Below are positions 55,071 to 64,000 of a stretch of 64,000 bases of DNA, piece by piece. The notes beneath the pieces are model-generated. The model was not told the DNA's origin. It did not search any database and saw only the letters and a list, made by a program, of their open reading frames with translations. A program made the position numbers and the translations under genes. Position 1 is the stretch's first letter, and every line of letters begins with the position of its first letter. The DNA is from Areca catechu (lineage: Eukaryota > Streptophyta > Magnoliopsida > Arecales > Arecaceae): assembly GCA_021397845.1 (NCBI GenBank), contig CM038038.1:55918748-55982747 (forward strand), written 5' to 3'.

Positions 55071-55500
55071 TTTTGGCTGATTTCATAGCAGAATGTACAT
55101 GGAGATCTGAAGAGGACCAGCCAATAGCCAAAGTGGAAGGTACCGAAGATGATCCAGAGTTTGTATGGATGCTACATGTCGATGGTGCTTTGAATGCCAA
55201 TGGTTGCGGTGCAGGTCTAATTTTGGCTGGACCAAATGGGCAGGTTATTGAATATGCTCTTCAATTTTCTTTCCAAACTTCAAATAATTAGGTAGAGTAC
55301 GAAGAACTAATTGCTGGGCTTAGAATCTCCCAAAAATTGGAGATCAAAAGGGTCAAAGTTTTTTCTGATTCATAACTGGTGGTGAATCAAGTAAAAGGTG
55401 ATTTCAAAGTCCGAAATCCAAACATGATCCAATATTTAGAAAAAGTCCAAAGCCTGACATTTGGGTTGGAGCATTTTGAGATTGTTCATGTACCAAGGAC
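55071..55500 (+). pseudogene. Element F second, archaeal-type RNase H (broken)
   Basis: Text MLHVDGALNANGCGAGLILA keeps the first catalytic Asp. A stop at 55289-55291 precedes VEYEELIAGLRISQKLEIKR and VFSDS, then another stop before LVVNQVKGDF. A second RNase H after the RT-linked one is diagnostic of the Tat group within plant Gypsy elements. Confidence 0.82.
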
Positions 55501-56875
55501 AAAATTCTCGGGTAGATGCTCTTTCAAGACTTGAAACCACTGCACCAGATTCTCTTGGAAAGATATATGTGGAATATCTTGAAGATTCCAGCATATCAGA
55601 ACCCACAATTAAAGTATGTCAAGTTGAGCATCAACCTTCATGGATGGACCATATTCTCAAGTTTTTAAGAGAAGTCACCTTACCTGAAGACAAGCTCGAG
55701 GCTAAATGGCTTCGGTGGATGGCCTCTCAGTATGTGATCTTGAATGAAACATTATATAAGAGGTCTTTCACGCAGCCTTTGCTAAAATGCTTAGGGCCAT
55801 CCGATACAGATTATGCACTCAAACAAGTGCATGAAGGGATATGTGGAGATCATCTGGAGGGTAGATCTTTGGCATACAAAATAATCTATCAAGGTTATTA
55901 TTAGCCAACCATTTAAAAGGATTCTGCAGAGTTTATCCAAAGATGTGATCACTATCAACGATACTCCAATGTACAAAGATGGCCTGTAAATTAGTTAACT
56001 CCATTAACAACTCCCTGACCTTTTGCACAATGGGGAATGGACATTCTTGGTATGTTTCCTCCGACTTTCGGGCAGCGAGAATTTTTCATAATGGCTATTA
56101 ACTATTTCACAAAGTGGGTCGAAGCCGAAACATTGGCACAGATCACTGAAGCAAAAGTTGAAAATTTTGTGAGAAATTTTATCATCTTCTATTTTGGATT
56201 TCCTTATTCCATAATAATTGACAACGGAAGACAATTTGATAATCCAAGATTCAAAAGTTTCTGCACCCAGTATCATATTCTTCATAAGCTTACTTCGGTA
56301 GGACACCCTCAATGCAACGGAGAAGCCAAAGTAACAAACAAGACTATTCTTCATGGTCTTAAAACTAGATTGAATGATGCTAAGGGATCGTGGGCCGACG
56401 AATTCAACTCAGTTCTTTGGGCATATCGAACCACTCCAAGAATAGCTACCGGTGAATCTTCATTTCAACTATCTTATGGCACTAAAGCAGTTCTTCCTAT
56501 AGAGGTCACTTTACAATCTTTGCGGATTGATCAGTATAAAGAGTCCGAAAATTCTGAATGTCAAAGAGTTGACCTGGATTTGATACAAGGTACATGACTT
56601 GAGGTACAGTTGAAAATGGCTACATATCAGCAAAAAATTATAAGATACTACAACTCTCATGTTAATGAACGGACCTTTCATCCTGAGGATCTAGTTTTGT
56701 GAAAGTTTGAAGTATCCAAACCTACAGAACAGGGTAAACCCTCTCCTACATGGGAAGGACCATACCGACTCAAAGAGGTCATTCGACCCGGAACTTATTG
56801 GTTTGAAACTTTAGAGGGTACTCTACTGTATCGGCCTTGGAATGTACAAAATCTCTGCAAGTACTATCAATAAAG
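55500..56875 (+). pseudogene. Element F integrase (broken)
   Basis: The zinc finger (HEGICGDHLEGRSLAYKI) is at about 55828-55880. The core (56037-56597) carries MDILGMFPP, IIDNGRQFDNPRF and HPQCNGEAKVTN, giving the three acidic residues. The C-terminal block (RTFHPEDLVL, stop, then WEGPYRLKEVIRPGTYW) ends with NLCKYYQ and TAA at about 56871. No chromodomain was recognised, as expected for Tat. Confidence 0.87.
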
Positions 56876-56929
56876 ATTTTTATTCAAGATTACCAAAGGT
56901 AGATTCAACTATTCTATCTTCATCTTTTC

Positions 56930-57310
56930 TCTAAAAAGGCATAAGGATGATCTCCATGATCTATCCTATGAAGTACCGAGGTACGTTTAACCAGCCTATC
57001 TTAATATTCCTTTTCTTAAATGCATAAGGATGATCTCCATGATCTACCCTACGAAGTGCCGAGTTGGGCTTAACCAGTCCATCTTAATCAAAAAGGCATG
57101 AGGATGATCTCCGTGATCTACCTCACGAAGTATCGAGGTGGGCATGATCAGCCTATCTTAATTTCATTTCTACAAGGCATGAGAATGATCTTCGTGATCT
57201 ACTCTATGAAATACCGAGGTGGGTCTGATCAGCCTATCTTAATCCTTGATCAAAGAGCATAAGGATGATCCAAGTGATCTATCCCGCAAAAATGCCAAAG
57301 GTTAATCAAC
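56930..57310 (+). repeat. 74-83-bp tandem array in element F
   Basis: Five copies of a GCATAAGGATGATCTCCATG-type unit starting at about 56939, 57022, 57096, 57177 and 57257. It is non-coding and lies between pol and the antisense gene. Confidence 0.88.
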
Positions 57311-57354
57311 CTTTCATCCATGATGAAGATGCAGGTGAACCACATGATCTATTT

Positions 57355-57730
57355 TATCCTAAGTCAGAAGACTTAGTGAGTTTTCAAGTCCGAAGACTTG
57401 ATATTTTCATCCAAGAGATTCTTGTCTTAATTATCTGAAATTCTCTCAAGTCCGAAGACTTGGCTCTTATCTGGAGATTTGGTATTCTTCACAATTATAT
57501 GAAATTATTCCTAAGTCCGAAGACTTAGTGTATGTTGGAGACTTGGCATCTTAATATTTCGATCATTCTTATTTTAATATTGTCATTCACTATAATCTTG
57601 GAACAGAGTTGGGAATTTTATTTCTTAAAAGATTGTTGTTCTAAGTCTGAGAACTTAGTATTATAATATACTTCAGAGGTTTCAATTATGTTCTAATCCG
57701 AAGACTTTTTACTTGAGACAATTTCCACTC
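57355..57730 (+). repeat. AAGTCCGAAGACTT hairpin words in element F
   Basis: At least five copies, exact at 57385-57400, 57447-57462 and 57511-57528, others degenerate (57361, 57632, 57697). Each is a short inverted repeat around CGAA. The LTR carries GGTCCGAAGACC with the same CGAA centre. Confidence 0.8.
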
Positions 57731-58450
57731 ACACATATATACATTCACAAAGAAATAGCTTATTGAAATAGATATTTATTAATAAGATGTTTATATTTCA
57801 AAAAGATGGAAAAAGAAAAAAGTTACAAGTTATCCATTGTTGAAGTGTCATCGGCTTGAGTAAGATCAATTTGACTGACAACTTCTTCAGCTGTCAATGG
57901 TGCTTCAGGACCCTCTTATGATTCGGGCTCATTCGGACCTTCGGGATCGAACAGTTGAATCCCCGTAATGTCCAAATATGGGTAAAGGTTTTGCACCTCC
58001 TTCACCCCATCATTAAAGCCTCCCTTGTAACTGTGGATCCCGGCTTCAATCATTTTGCTCTCAAAAGCTGAAGATGCCTTGTAATCTTCTACCGCCCTTT
58101 TCAACTGATTTTTAGAGACTGAATCTCTGCAGTAGCCTCTTTGATCTTCTTAGTAGCCTCTTCAGACTTCAAATAAGCTTCCTTAAGCAGAGCTTCCAAA
58201 GACCGAACTTTATTCTTTCTCTTCTTAAGTCTTGCCTCCTGTTCAAAGTTCTTTGATTGGATCTTCTCTACATCAGCTTTCAAGCTCTGAACCAAGGCAT
58301 CATTTTGGGCAAGCTTCTCCTCCAAAGCTTGCCTTTGTTCCTCGGGCTTTGTCTTTTCAACCTCTGCTGCCTTCATTCTTTCCTTCATTCTTTTATAATT
58401 TTTTTTGAAGTCGAAGATGCTTTCTTTCAGATAGTGATGTCGTAGATCAT

Positions 58451-58517
58451 CTACATTAACAAATAGACAGGTTAGCAATAACAAATTTATGCTTTGAAAA
58501 TATAATCTAATATTTAC
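58451..58517 (-). other. Candidate intron 2 of the F antisense gene
   Basis: GTAAAT at 58517 to AATGTAG ending 58451, 67 bp, with a branch-like CTAAC about 30 bases before the end. It follows the same Lys codon as the intron of element G (37027-36953). In this copy splicing would shift the frame by one base, while reading through stays open, so one base may have been lost at the acceptor. Confidence 0.5.
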
Positions 58518-59044
58518 CTTCAGTGCGGATGAGAACACTGAGTCAGAGACATCTTCAATGCATCGAGACTTGGTATTATCCCAATCTTTGGGTAGAAGCG
58601 TGCGCTTCAACAACTCCCTAGCCAGTTTTTGGTTCTCCAGGCCCTCTGCATCAGAAAAGATAGTGAAGTCTACATTGCAGACTCCTTCTAAAGAAGCATT
58701 CCACCTGGGATCATCTTTAAACTGATATTTTGCTCTTTCTTTTCCTTTCTCCCTCGAAGTTGCAAATAAAGACTCCCTGTCAAATGTCACGTTGCATTGA
58801 TCCAGAGTCGACATCGGTCGAGGACTCTTCGGGGGGGGGCATTCTCGAAGATGGACCTTGGAAGGCTCAGGTGGATTTGGCGAAATGGACGGTATCTCTT
58901 CGTCCGATGTGGGCCTTATCGGAGAAGTGCTCGAGCCCTCTTCGGCTCTTCTTTTCTTTTGGACTTCGGATGTCGCTGGGACAGTCACTGCCCTCTTCCT
59001 GGAAGCTTGTCGAATTTTATCAAGTTGAGGCTTCATTGGTTCAC

Positions 59045-59139
59045 CTGCAATCAAAATATTTCATCATATATATATAAAAAAAAAGAAAGAAAGAAGAAGG
59101 ATGGAGAGAAGGAAAACCCGAAGACCACTATCTCTATAC
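59045..59139 (-). other. Candidate intron 1 of the F antisense gene
   Basis: On the minus strand it starts GTATAGAG at 59139 and ends TTGCAG at 59045, 95 bp, AT-rich with a T/A-rich tract. The length is not a multiple of three, and splicing restores the frame across it. That supports a real intron. Confidence 0.65.
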
Positions 59140-59959
59140 CTAATACTGGGACTTCACTGATATGCGCTTGGTGAAGGTTTTTTTCCTTCAGTAATTCTTT
59201 AAATGAAGGAATTTTTGGCTCTGACAGAATTTCGAAGTCCTTGAGATTGGCTTTCAGAACTCTTTTTCCAGCATTTGCATCCAAACGCAGAGCCTTCCAA
59301 TCAACGTTGAACCCCCAATTGGTATAGTATATGAAGAAAAAGCAATGTTTCCACCCATGTATTGCACCGGGGGTCCCTTTTATTAGTCTTTGACCTGGCC
59401 GAGGACCTATGACCCACCACCCTTTACCGTGGAAATCCCTTTTCAGCATAAACAGAGAAGTAAATAGGGATGTCTTCAGCTTTATATTTCTAAGTTTGCA
59501 AAGGACTAGGAACCTACAAATGTTCCTAAAGCTATTAGGAGTTAATTAAACCGGAACTATTTGGTAAAGGTTAAAGATTTTTATGAAGAAAGGGTGAAGT
59601 AGAAGCTGAAGACCAGCCTTAAGGTGGTCTTCGTATATAGCAATTGAATGCATGGGAGGTTTATCTACCCTTTCTTCGGATTTTGGAAGAATTATTTTGA
59701 AGGTCCATGGAATGTGAAAAAGTTGCCTAACATTTTCTATCTTAGCAAGTGAAAAAGAACTAGCAACGGAATCAGGTGATCTTTCCAGGCTCCTCTTCCT
59801 ACCGGAACTTCTCTCCCTACTAGTTTCACCTCCTGGCAAACCCCTACCAGTCCCACCTCCCGGCAAACTCCTATTGATTTTCCTTTCTGATGGTTCCCTA
59901 TTGGTTTCACCCCTCGGTGAACCTCTGCTAGAAGAAGGGTTCCTAGCGGACTCTGACAT

Positions 59960-60552
59960 TGTAGAGAAGAAGAAAGGAGAAAGGGAAGAAGGACCTCTAA
60001 CCTCTGAAAAAATAAAATTGGCGGACTGTAGAGGAAAATGGTGAACTGTAGAAGAAAATGGCGTACTGTGGAGCACGAATGCATGCAAAGTTCTTCTTCT
60101 GGAGTTCTCCTCTCTTTCATAGGTGAGATTACGGGTTTTCAAGGCACTTCAGAAATCTCCTTGATCATGCACCGTATCAACGGCCTCGATCATGGGTATG
60201 ATTTCCTAATAGTCACCCATTAATGAAGTGATGACTGTGATCCATGTGAAATGACGTGAATGGCTACGATGGCTTCTCAACTGTGATCAATCTCCAGAGG
60301 ATTGCCAGGTGTCCTGCCTTGGTAAAATAAAAATTCTTTTCTAAAGAGATTTCTCAGAGTTTTCTAGATTCGAAACGTTTCTTTCAAAACGACAAATGAG
60401 ACGATGACACATGTCTTCTCCACATCTCTCATGCCACCAAATAGTTATTGCGAAAGACGTGCCAGGGTTTAACACCATCATGATATGTCAGTTACCACTA
60501 AATGATAGATTTCAAATACTCCCATTTTTTGAATTTAAATCATTTCAAACTT
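59960..60552 (+). other. Region between the F antisense gene and the 3' LTR
   Basis: Presumed upstream region of the antisense gene. I saw no clear TATA box on the minus strand here, unlike element G. Short plus-strand frames are not convincing. Confidence 0.5.
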
Positions 60553-60568
60553 GGGAGTGGGGGGCAGT
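60553..60568 (+). other. Polypurine tract of element F
   Basis: GGGAGTGGGGGGCAGT immediately before the 3' LTR TG. Confidence 0.88.
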
Positions 60569-61546
60569 TGTTATGATATCCCGATTTTATTTTAATTAAT
60601 TATTAAGTCATTCTTTGAACCAATTTTAATTTTTGGTTTATTGGTCAAATCAGTATACAAAGGAAAATGTCTCTTAGGCTTGATAAAGATTCTGATCTAT
60701 AAAAGGATATTTTATTTCTTCGGCTTCATATCTTTATCTTGGTCTGAAGACCATACCTAATATCTTTATATCTTCGGCTTCATATCTTTATCTTGGTTCG
60801 AAGACCATGCCTAATATCTACAGCTTTGTATCTTTATCTTGTTCCAAAAGCCAAGCTTATTAACCTTATGTCTTCGGCTTCATACCTTTATCTTGGTCCG
60901 AAGACCATGCCTTTCAATTAGATATCTTCGGCTTTATTCCTTCAACATAATCCGAAGAGCATATTATCTCATATTCTGGATGGGAAGTATTTATCTTTCT
61001 TTATTTCCCAAAGAAACTTTTCTAAAGTGTATAACTAACATTCTCTTTAGGAGCGCTACTAAAGAGAATATTAAGCTCACTTCGGATCTATTCTAGAAAA
61101 GAAAGGCATTTTGAACATGTGGGCTTTTCCAACCCCAAAATAGTTGAAGTCTGTTTTGGTTTTTGCAACCACTCACATGGTCAAAATCCTCAGATTGGAT
61201 AAGCTCCAAAACAACTGATTCTCTGACAGCCACTACTTACAGCTATGTGGAGGTTGCACTTGCCAACTCCCATAACCATAAGTAGTTAGATTGGAGCCTA
61301 TAAATACTGGTAAGAGGGGACACTCGAGAGAAATTTTTGGCTCATTCAAATAATTTGAATTCTTCTCCCTTCTCTCTCTGCTTTTACACTCTCCATTCTG
61401 CTGCTGCCTGAGTTTTTTCTGACTTTGGCATTGGAGTGCCCCCCGCTGAAAGATTTCCAGTCAGGGGATCTGTTTTGCAGGTTTCAGTCGATAGTGATCC
61501 AGCAGAAGAACCACTCCATCCAGTTGGCGGAGATTCAGCATCAACA
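60569..61546 (+). repeat. 3' LTR of element F
   Basis: TGTTATGATATC to ATCAACA, 978 bp, colinear with the 5' LTR. It has four instead of five internal repeat units (60730, 60784, 60830, 60884). TATA-like CCTATAAATACTGG lies at about 61298. Confidence 0.92.
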
Positions 61547-61551
61547 ATGTC
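61547..61551. repeat. Right target-site duplication of element F (ATGTC)
   Basis: Matches 40489-40493. The LINE remnant resumes here. Confidence 0.9.
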
Positions 61552-62170
61552 TATAAGTAAAGGGTGATGGTCATCATTTGGTTGTTGACTTGCAATCGAA
61601 TTAATGATTTGTCACTGAGTCACCTTCTAAGATAACATGAGTAGCTTTCAAAGGTAAGACTATATACCAAATTCCTTCCCAAGCTCCTTTCAATTCAGGT
61701 CCTAGAACAAAAATATCAAAAAGTTGCATCCTGTCAACCACCAAAACCTAGGAGTTGAGTCCCCTAATCAAAAATCTAGCGCCTCCTTTAAAAACATAAT
61801 CATTGAAATTAACCATGAGAAAACTTGAAGGTGGGAGCTCTTGGGATATGAAAATCATTCGGGGACTAGCAATTGCTGAAGTAGAGTTTCAGCGATTATA
61901 TGCTACGTATGATGCTTGAATGCTTAATAGCTTTCCTCTAACACTGCTCCTATTAACATTTATCTTAGAAAATAAAGTCTCAATTGGAGAAGGATTCATA
62001 AATAAAGTAGAAGGAATATTATCTAATTATATACTCTCCTAGTTTTAATACAATGGAATATACATGAGAAACCATTTCCTCCATATATGGGCAGCAATCA
62101 CAATTAGCAGAAATATCAATCCCACTTTCATATAAAACCCCTCAATAAGGAATACAGTGTCACATTAGTT
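61547..62170 (-). pseudogene. LINE RNase H remnant, main part
   Basis: The minus strand from about 62000 encodes MNPSPIETLF, then MVNFNDYVFKGGARFLIRGL, LGPELKGAWEGIWY and VILEGDSVTNH. This matches the RNase H domain at the C-terminus of plant LINE polyproteins, with Asp residues in the NFND and GDS blocks. Stops are present. The domain continues at 40493-40262, so element F landed inside it. It could instead be a host RNase H-like pseudogene. Confidence 0.55.
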
Positions 62171-62731
62171 TCTACCAAAAAAAAAAAAAAACACCGCTCT
62201 TGGATAGACTCCAAGCTTTCATGTTCAAGCACTAACCATTTTTCTATGTGCATGGGACACTCTTTAGTTGCTATGCCCTTGGAAAGTCAACTTACTGAAC
62301 ATCAAATTACAACTGAGAATGCTACGGGGAGTTGGTTACATGCACATGAAAACTTTATTTCATCGTGTGACAAGCAAGAGCTGCTATCATTACTATGAAT
62401 TTATATGATGTATGAGATGATGGTTGATTGTTGAGTTGTTAACTCAGCTATTTTTTGAGAAATTAAACATCATCCAACTCAGCTATTTTTTGAGAAATTA
62501 AACATCATCCAAAGGAGTTGGAGGCATGCTAGATCGAGTGGATAAATTAACAAATTTGATTAAGTCAAGAGATAGGACTTGTCATTCCTTGATAAGAGGA
62601 CTTTCGCAATTTTTCAGGAGAGTAATAATTCATAGGTAAGTCAAACAAAGTGATGATATTCATTTCATGAGGATACTTAAAGTGCAAGCTACTAGCTAGG
62701 GGTAAGAGAATTCATCATAAAAATAGAGTAA
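62171..62731. other. Unassigned AT-rich DNA with a 35-bp tandem duplication
   Basis: Contains an A-run at about 62178-62192 and a perfect 35-base direct duplication (62441-62475 and 62476-62510). No gene was recognised. Confidence 0.6.
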
Positions 62732-62767
62732 CACTACAGTAAAATGGGGAAAAGCCGACCATTTTCT

Positions 62768-62976
62768 CCCGATGCTTTTGTGAAGCATCGGGAAGAATCT
62801 GCAACCCGCTGATGCTTTTAAAAAGCATCAGCATCCTCCGAAACCCGCTGACGCTTTTAAGCATCGCCAAGTACCAGATGTTTACCGACACTTAAAAGCA
62901 TCGTTAAATTTTATCTGCCGATGCTTTTAAGCATCGCCAAGTACCAGACCTTTACCGACACTTTTAAGCATCGGCA
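62768..62976. repeat. Subterminal hairpin array of the CACTA element
   Basis: Inverted repeats at 62768-62792, 62808-62832, 62847-62868, 62885-62903 (partial), 62917-62938 and 62955-62975. Arms are 8-12 bases around a T/A-rich centre. Confidence 0.85.
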
Positions 62977-62989
62977 GATTTTCCAAATC

Positions 62990-63230
62990 CCTTTTTCCCC
63001 CACCCGGGCCCTAGATCCCGCCTGAACCGCCAAACCTCGTTGTCGTAGTCCTCCTCCTCCTCCCCCCGCCCACCCCCCTGCTCGAGCCCTAGATCCCGCC
63101 TGAGCCACCGAACCTCGTCCTCCTCCTCCTTCGCTCGATCCGCCGACGCAGCACCTCCTCCTCCTCCTCTACCTCCTCGCGCGTCAGCCACCTTGATCCC
63201 TCTCCATTCTTTAGATCCGATCCATGAGTT
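62990..63230. other. GC-rich segment with internal duplication inside the CACTA element
   Basis: It stands out from AT-rich surroundings. CCTAGATCCCGCCTGA and following text occur twice about 78 bases apart (63010 and 63089), with CTC/TCC-rich runs. It resembles a 5' exon or UTR. Minus-strand frames are Gly/Glu/Arg-rich and not trusted. It may be a captured host fragment or the normal first exon of the transposon gene. Confidence 0.45.
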
Positions 63231-64000
63231 TGTATTTATTTTATTTTGTTTTTTATTTTTTTATTTTTTTGCCTATTATTACTTGTTTTGTTTTTATTTT
63301 TTGTTTGTAATAATATAAGAATGCTATGGATGGAATGTTTTGCTATCTAATGCTATGGTTTGCTATATTCTGTGCAACCTACTTACTTGTTCTTTCTATT
63401 GTAAATGTCTTATGAATTCTAATGGCCTAATTTCTCTATAGGATATGTATAGTTTTATCTTTCTATTAACTCTCAGGATATTATAAACCTTTAATTTTGT
63501 TTAATTTATGGAGCGGAGGCTCCTCTTTTTTTATAAAAAAAATAATAAGAGGTGACATATTTGGAGAGAATACAACAATTACCAAGCATTGTCAACCGTG
63601 GGTTCCAATATATTTCTCATTTGGTAACCTGTTTCGGTGTAAATGAACCAAGCTAGATTAATTAGCTCTTAACCTATCTTGAGTTTAAATTTGGCTAATG
63701 ATTTTGCATCTTAAGCCTCCAATTTGGCTTGATTGAATAATTTCTAGCTCCAATTTGATTGAACCATTATTGATTAATTTATTTTATCTCGAATTTGCCT
63801 TGGTCAAATGCAATTCATATTTTAGAACTTTTAAATTTTTCTGAGTGAACGGAACTTCTACAAAATCACTTATATGATAGAACATTGTATCTCACTTAAT
63901 TTATAATCTTAAGTTTTTTTTTTTTTTTTGCCAACTAAAATTGAATGACGATTTACATCCATAGTTTAATATGACAAGATATTGGAAAATGAGCAATATA
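63231..64000. other. AT-rich interior of the CACTA element
   Basis: Low-complexity T-rich DNA with a T-run at about 63916-63930. I see no gene or RNA in it. Confidence 0.5.

Larger units (their letters stand above)
57825..59959 (-). pseudogene. Antisense gene of element F (Transposase_28-like plus coiled coil)
   Basis: Minus strand, ATG at 59959 (MSESARNPSSSRG). An Arg/Gly/Ser-rich start leads to a Transposase_28-like block (YEDHLKAGLQLLLHPFF). TAA at 59546-59548 breaks it, then the same frame continues (GKGWWVIGPRPGQ) to about 59140. Removing a GT-AG segment at 59139-59045 (95 bp) joins this in frame to GEPMKPQLDKIRQASRKRA. The helical region and a coiled coil (58450-58105, KPEEQRQALEEKLAQNDAL) follow. 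A second intron candidate is 58517-58451. A 1-bp shift near 58104 and one more stop precede the acidic tail. Role unknown. Confidence 0.72.
40494..61546 (+). mobile_element. Tat-type Ty3/gypsy element F, interrupted by element E
   Basis: Both LTRs, gag, protease, RT, two RNase H domains, integrase, tandem arrays, an antisense gene and a polypurine tract, flanked by ATGTC duplications. Without element E and its 5-bp duplication the element is about 11.15 kb. Integrase after RNase H defines Gypsy; the extra RNase H and antisense gene point to the Tat lineage. Several stops per domain make it inactive. Confidence 0.9.
62732..64000. mobile_element. One end of a CACTA DNA transposon (other end outside window)
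   Basis: Begins CACTACAGTAAAA, the canonical terminal sequence of plant CACTA elements, preceded by TAA as a possible 3-bp target duplication. The next 240 bases hold about six hairpin-forming GATGCTTTTAAGCATC-type repeats, the usual subterminal binding sites for the transposase complex. No matching inverted end is seen before the window edge and no transposase domain is visible. Confidence 0.8.

Noticed and set aside
62178..62192. A-run as the poly(A) tail of a LINE
   Set aside because: The nearby LINE remnant reads on the minus strand, so its tail would be a T-run on the other side.
62911..63191. Gly/Glu-rich minus-strand proteins in the CACTA GC-rich segment
   Set aside because: They come from CTC/TCC repeats; no domain and no splice or start context.
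1..64000. tRNA, rRNA or host genes
   Set aside because: None found by eye; every long frame is explained by a transposon domain or by low complexity.

Overview
This window is plant nuclear DNA made almost wholly of nested and broken LTR retrotransposons. I see no intact host gene, tRNA or rRNA. The mix of large Angela/BARE-1-like Copia elements, Sirevirus-type Copia elements with env-like ORFs, Tat-type Gypsy elements with an antisense gene, a LINE remnant and a CACTA end suggests a monocot with a large repeat-rich genome. A palm is possible, but the species cannot be read from the sequence.

Layout. (1) 1-11738: Sirevirus-type element A (+). Its 5' LTR is cut by the window edge. It has broken gag and pol, no RNase H, a long env-like ORF at 6242-7596, four purine tracts and a 3' LTR that itself carries a probable solo LTR. 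(2) 11739-13948: 3' piece of a second Sirevirus, B (env-like C-terminus, purine tracts, start of a 3' LTR). (3) 13949-31947: third Sirevirus, C, whose protease is split by Angela-type element D (17298-27570, target duplication TCAGA). C stops inside its env-like gene. (4) 31948-33409: 3' end of a fourth Sirevirus, X. (5) 33410-40261: 3' half of Tat-type Gypsy element G (RNase H, integrase, minisatellite, antisense gene, 3' LTR). (6) 40262-40493 and 61547-about 62170: minus-strand LINE RNase H remnant, split by Tat-type element F (40494-61546, target duplication ATGTC). (7) Inside F's gag sits the best preserved and probably youngest element, Angela-type E (42790-52683, minus strand, target duplication CAGAA, two 2413-bp LTRs). 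(8) 62732 to the right edge: one end of a CACTA DNA transposon.

The most interesting signals are non-coding or antisense. Each Sirevirus family has its own short word repeated in U3 at 20-22 bp, about two helical turns, and the same word recurs between pol and the env-like gene. Inverted repeats bracket the polypurine tract/LTR junction in three Sireviruses. Both Tat elements carry an antisense gene with a Transposase_28-like domain and a coiled coil, and a splice-site pair lies at the homologous position in both. Both Angela elements carry four copies of a TGTGTACACA-centred repeat in their leaders.

None of the elements looks fully functional. A, B, C, D, F, G and X carry many stops and frameshifts. 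E has one nonsense codon and one 1-bp frameshift visible by eye. Counts and alignments here were made by eye, and family names rest on recalled domain signatures.
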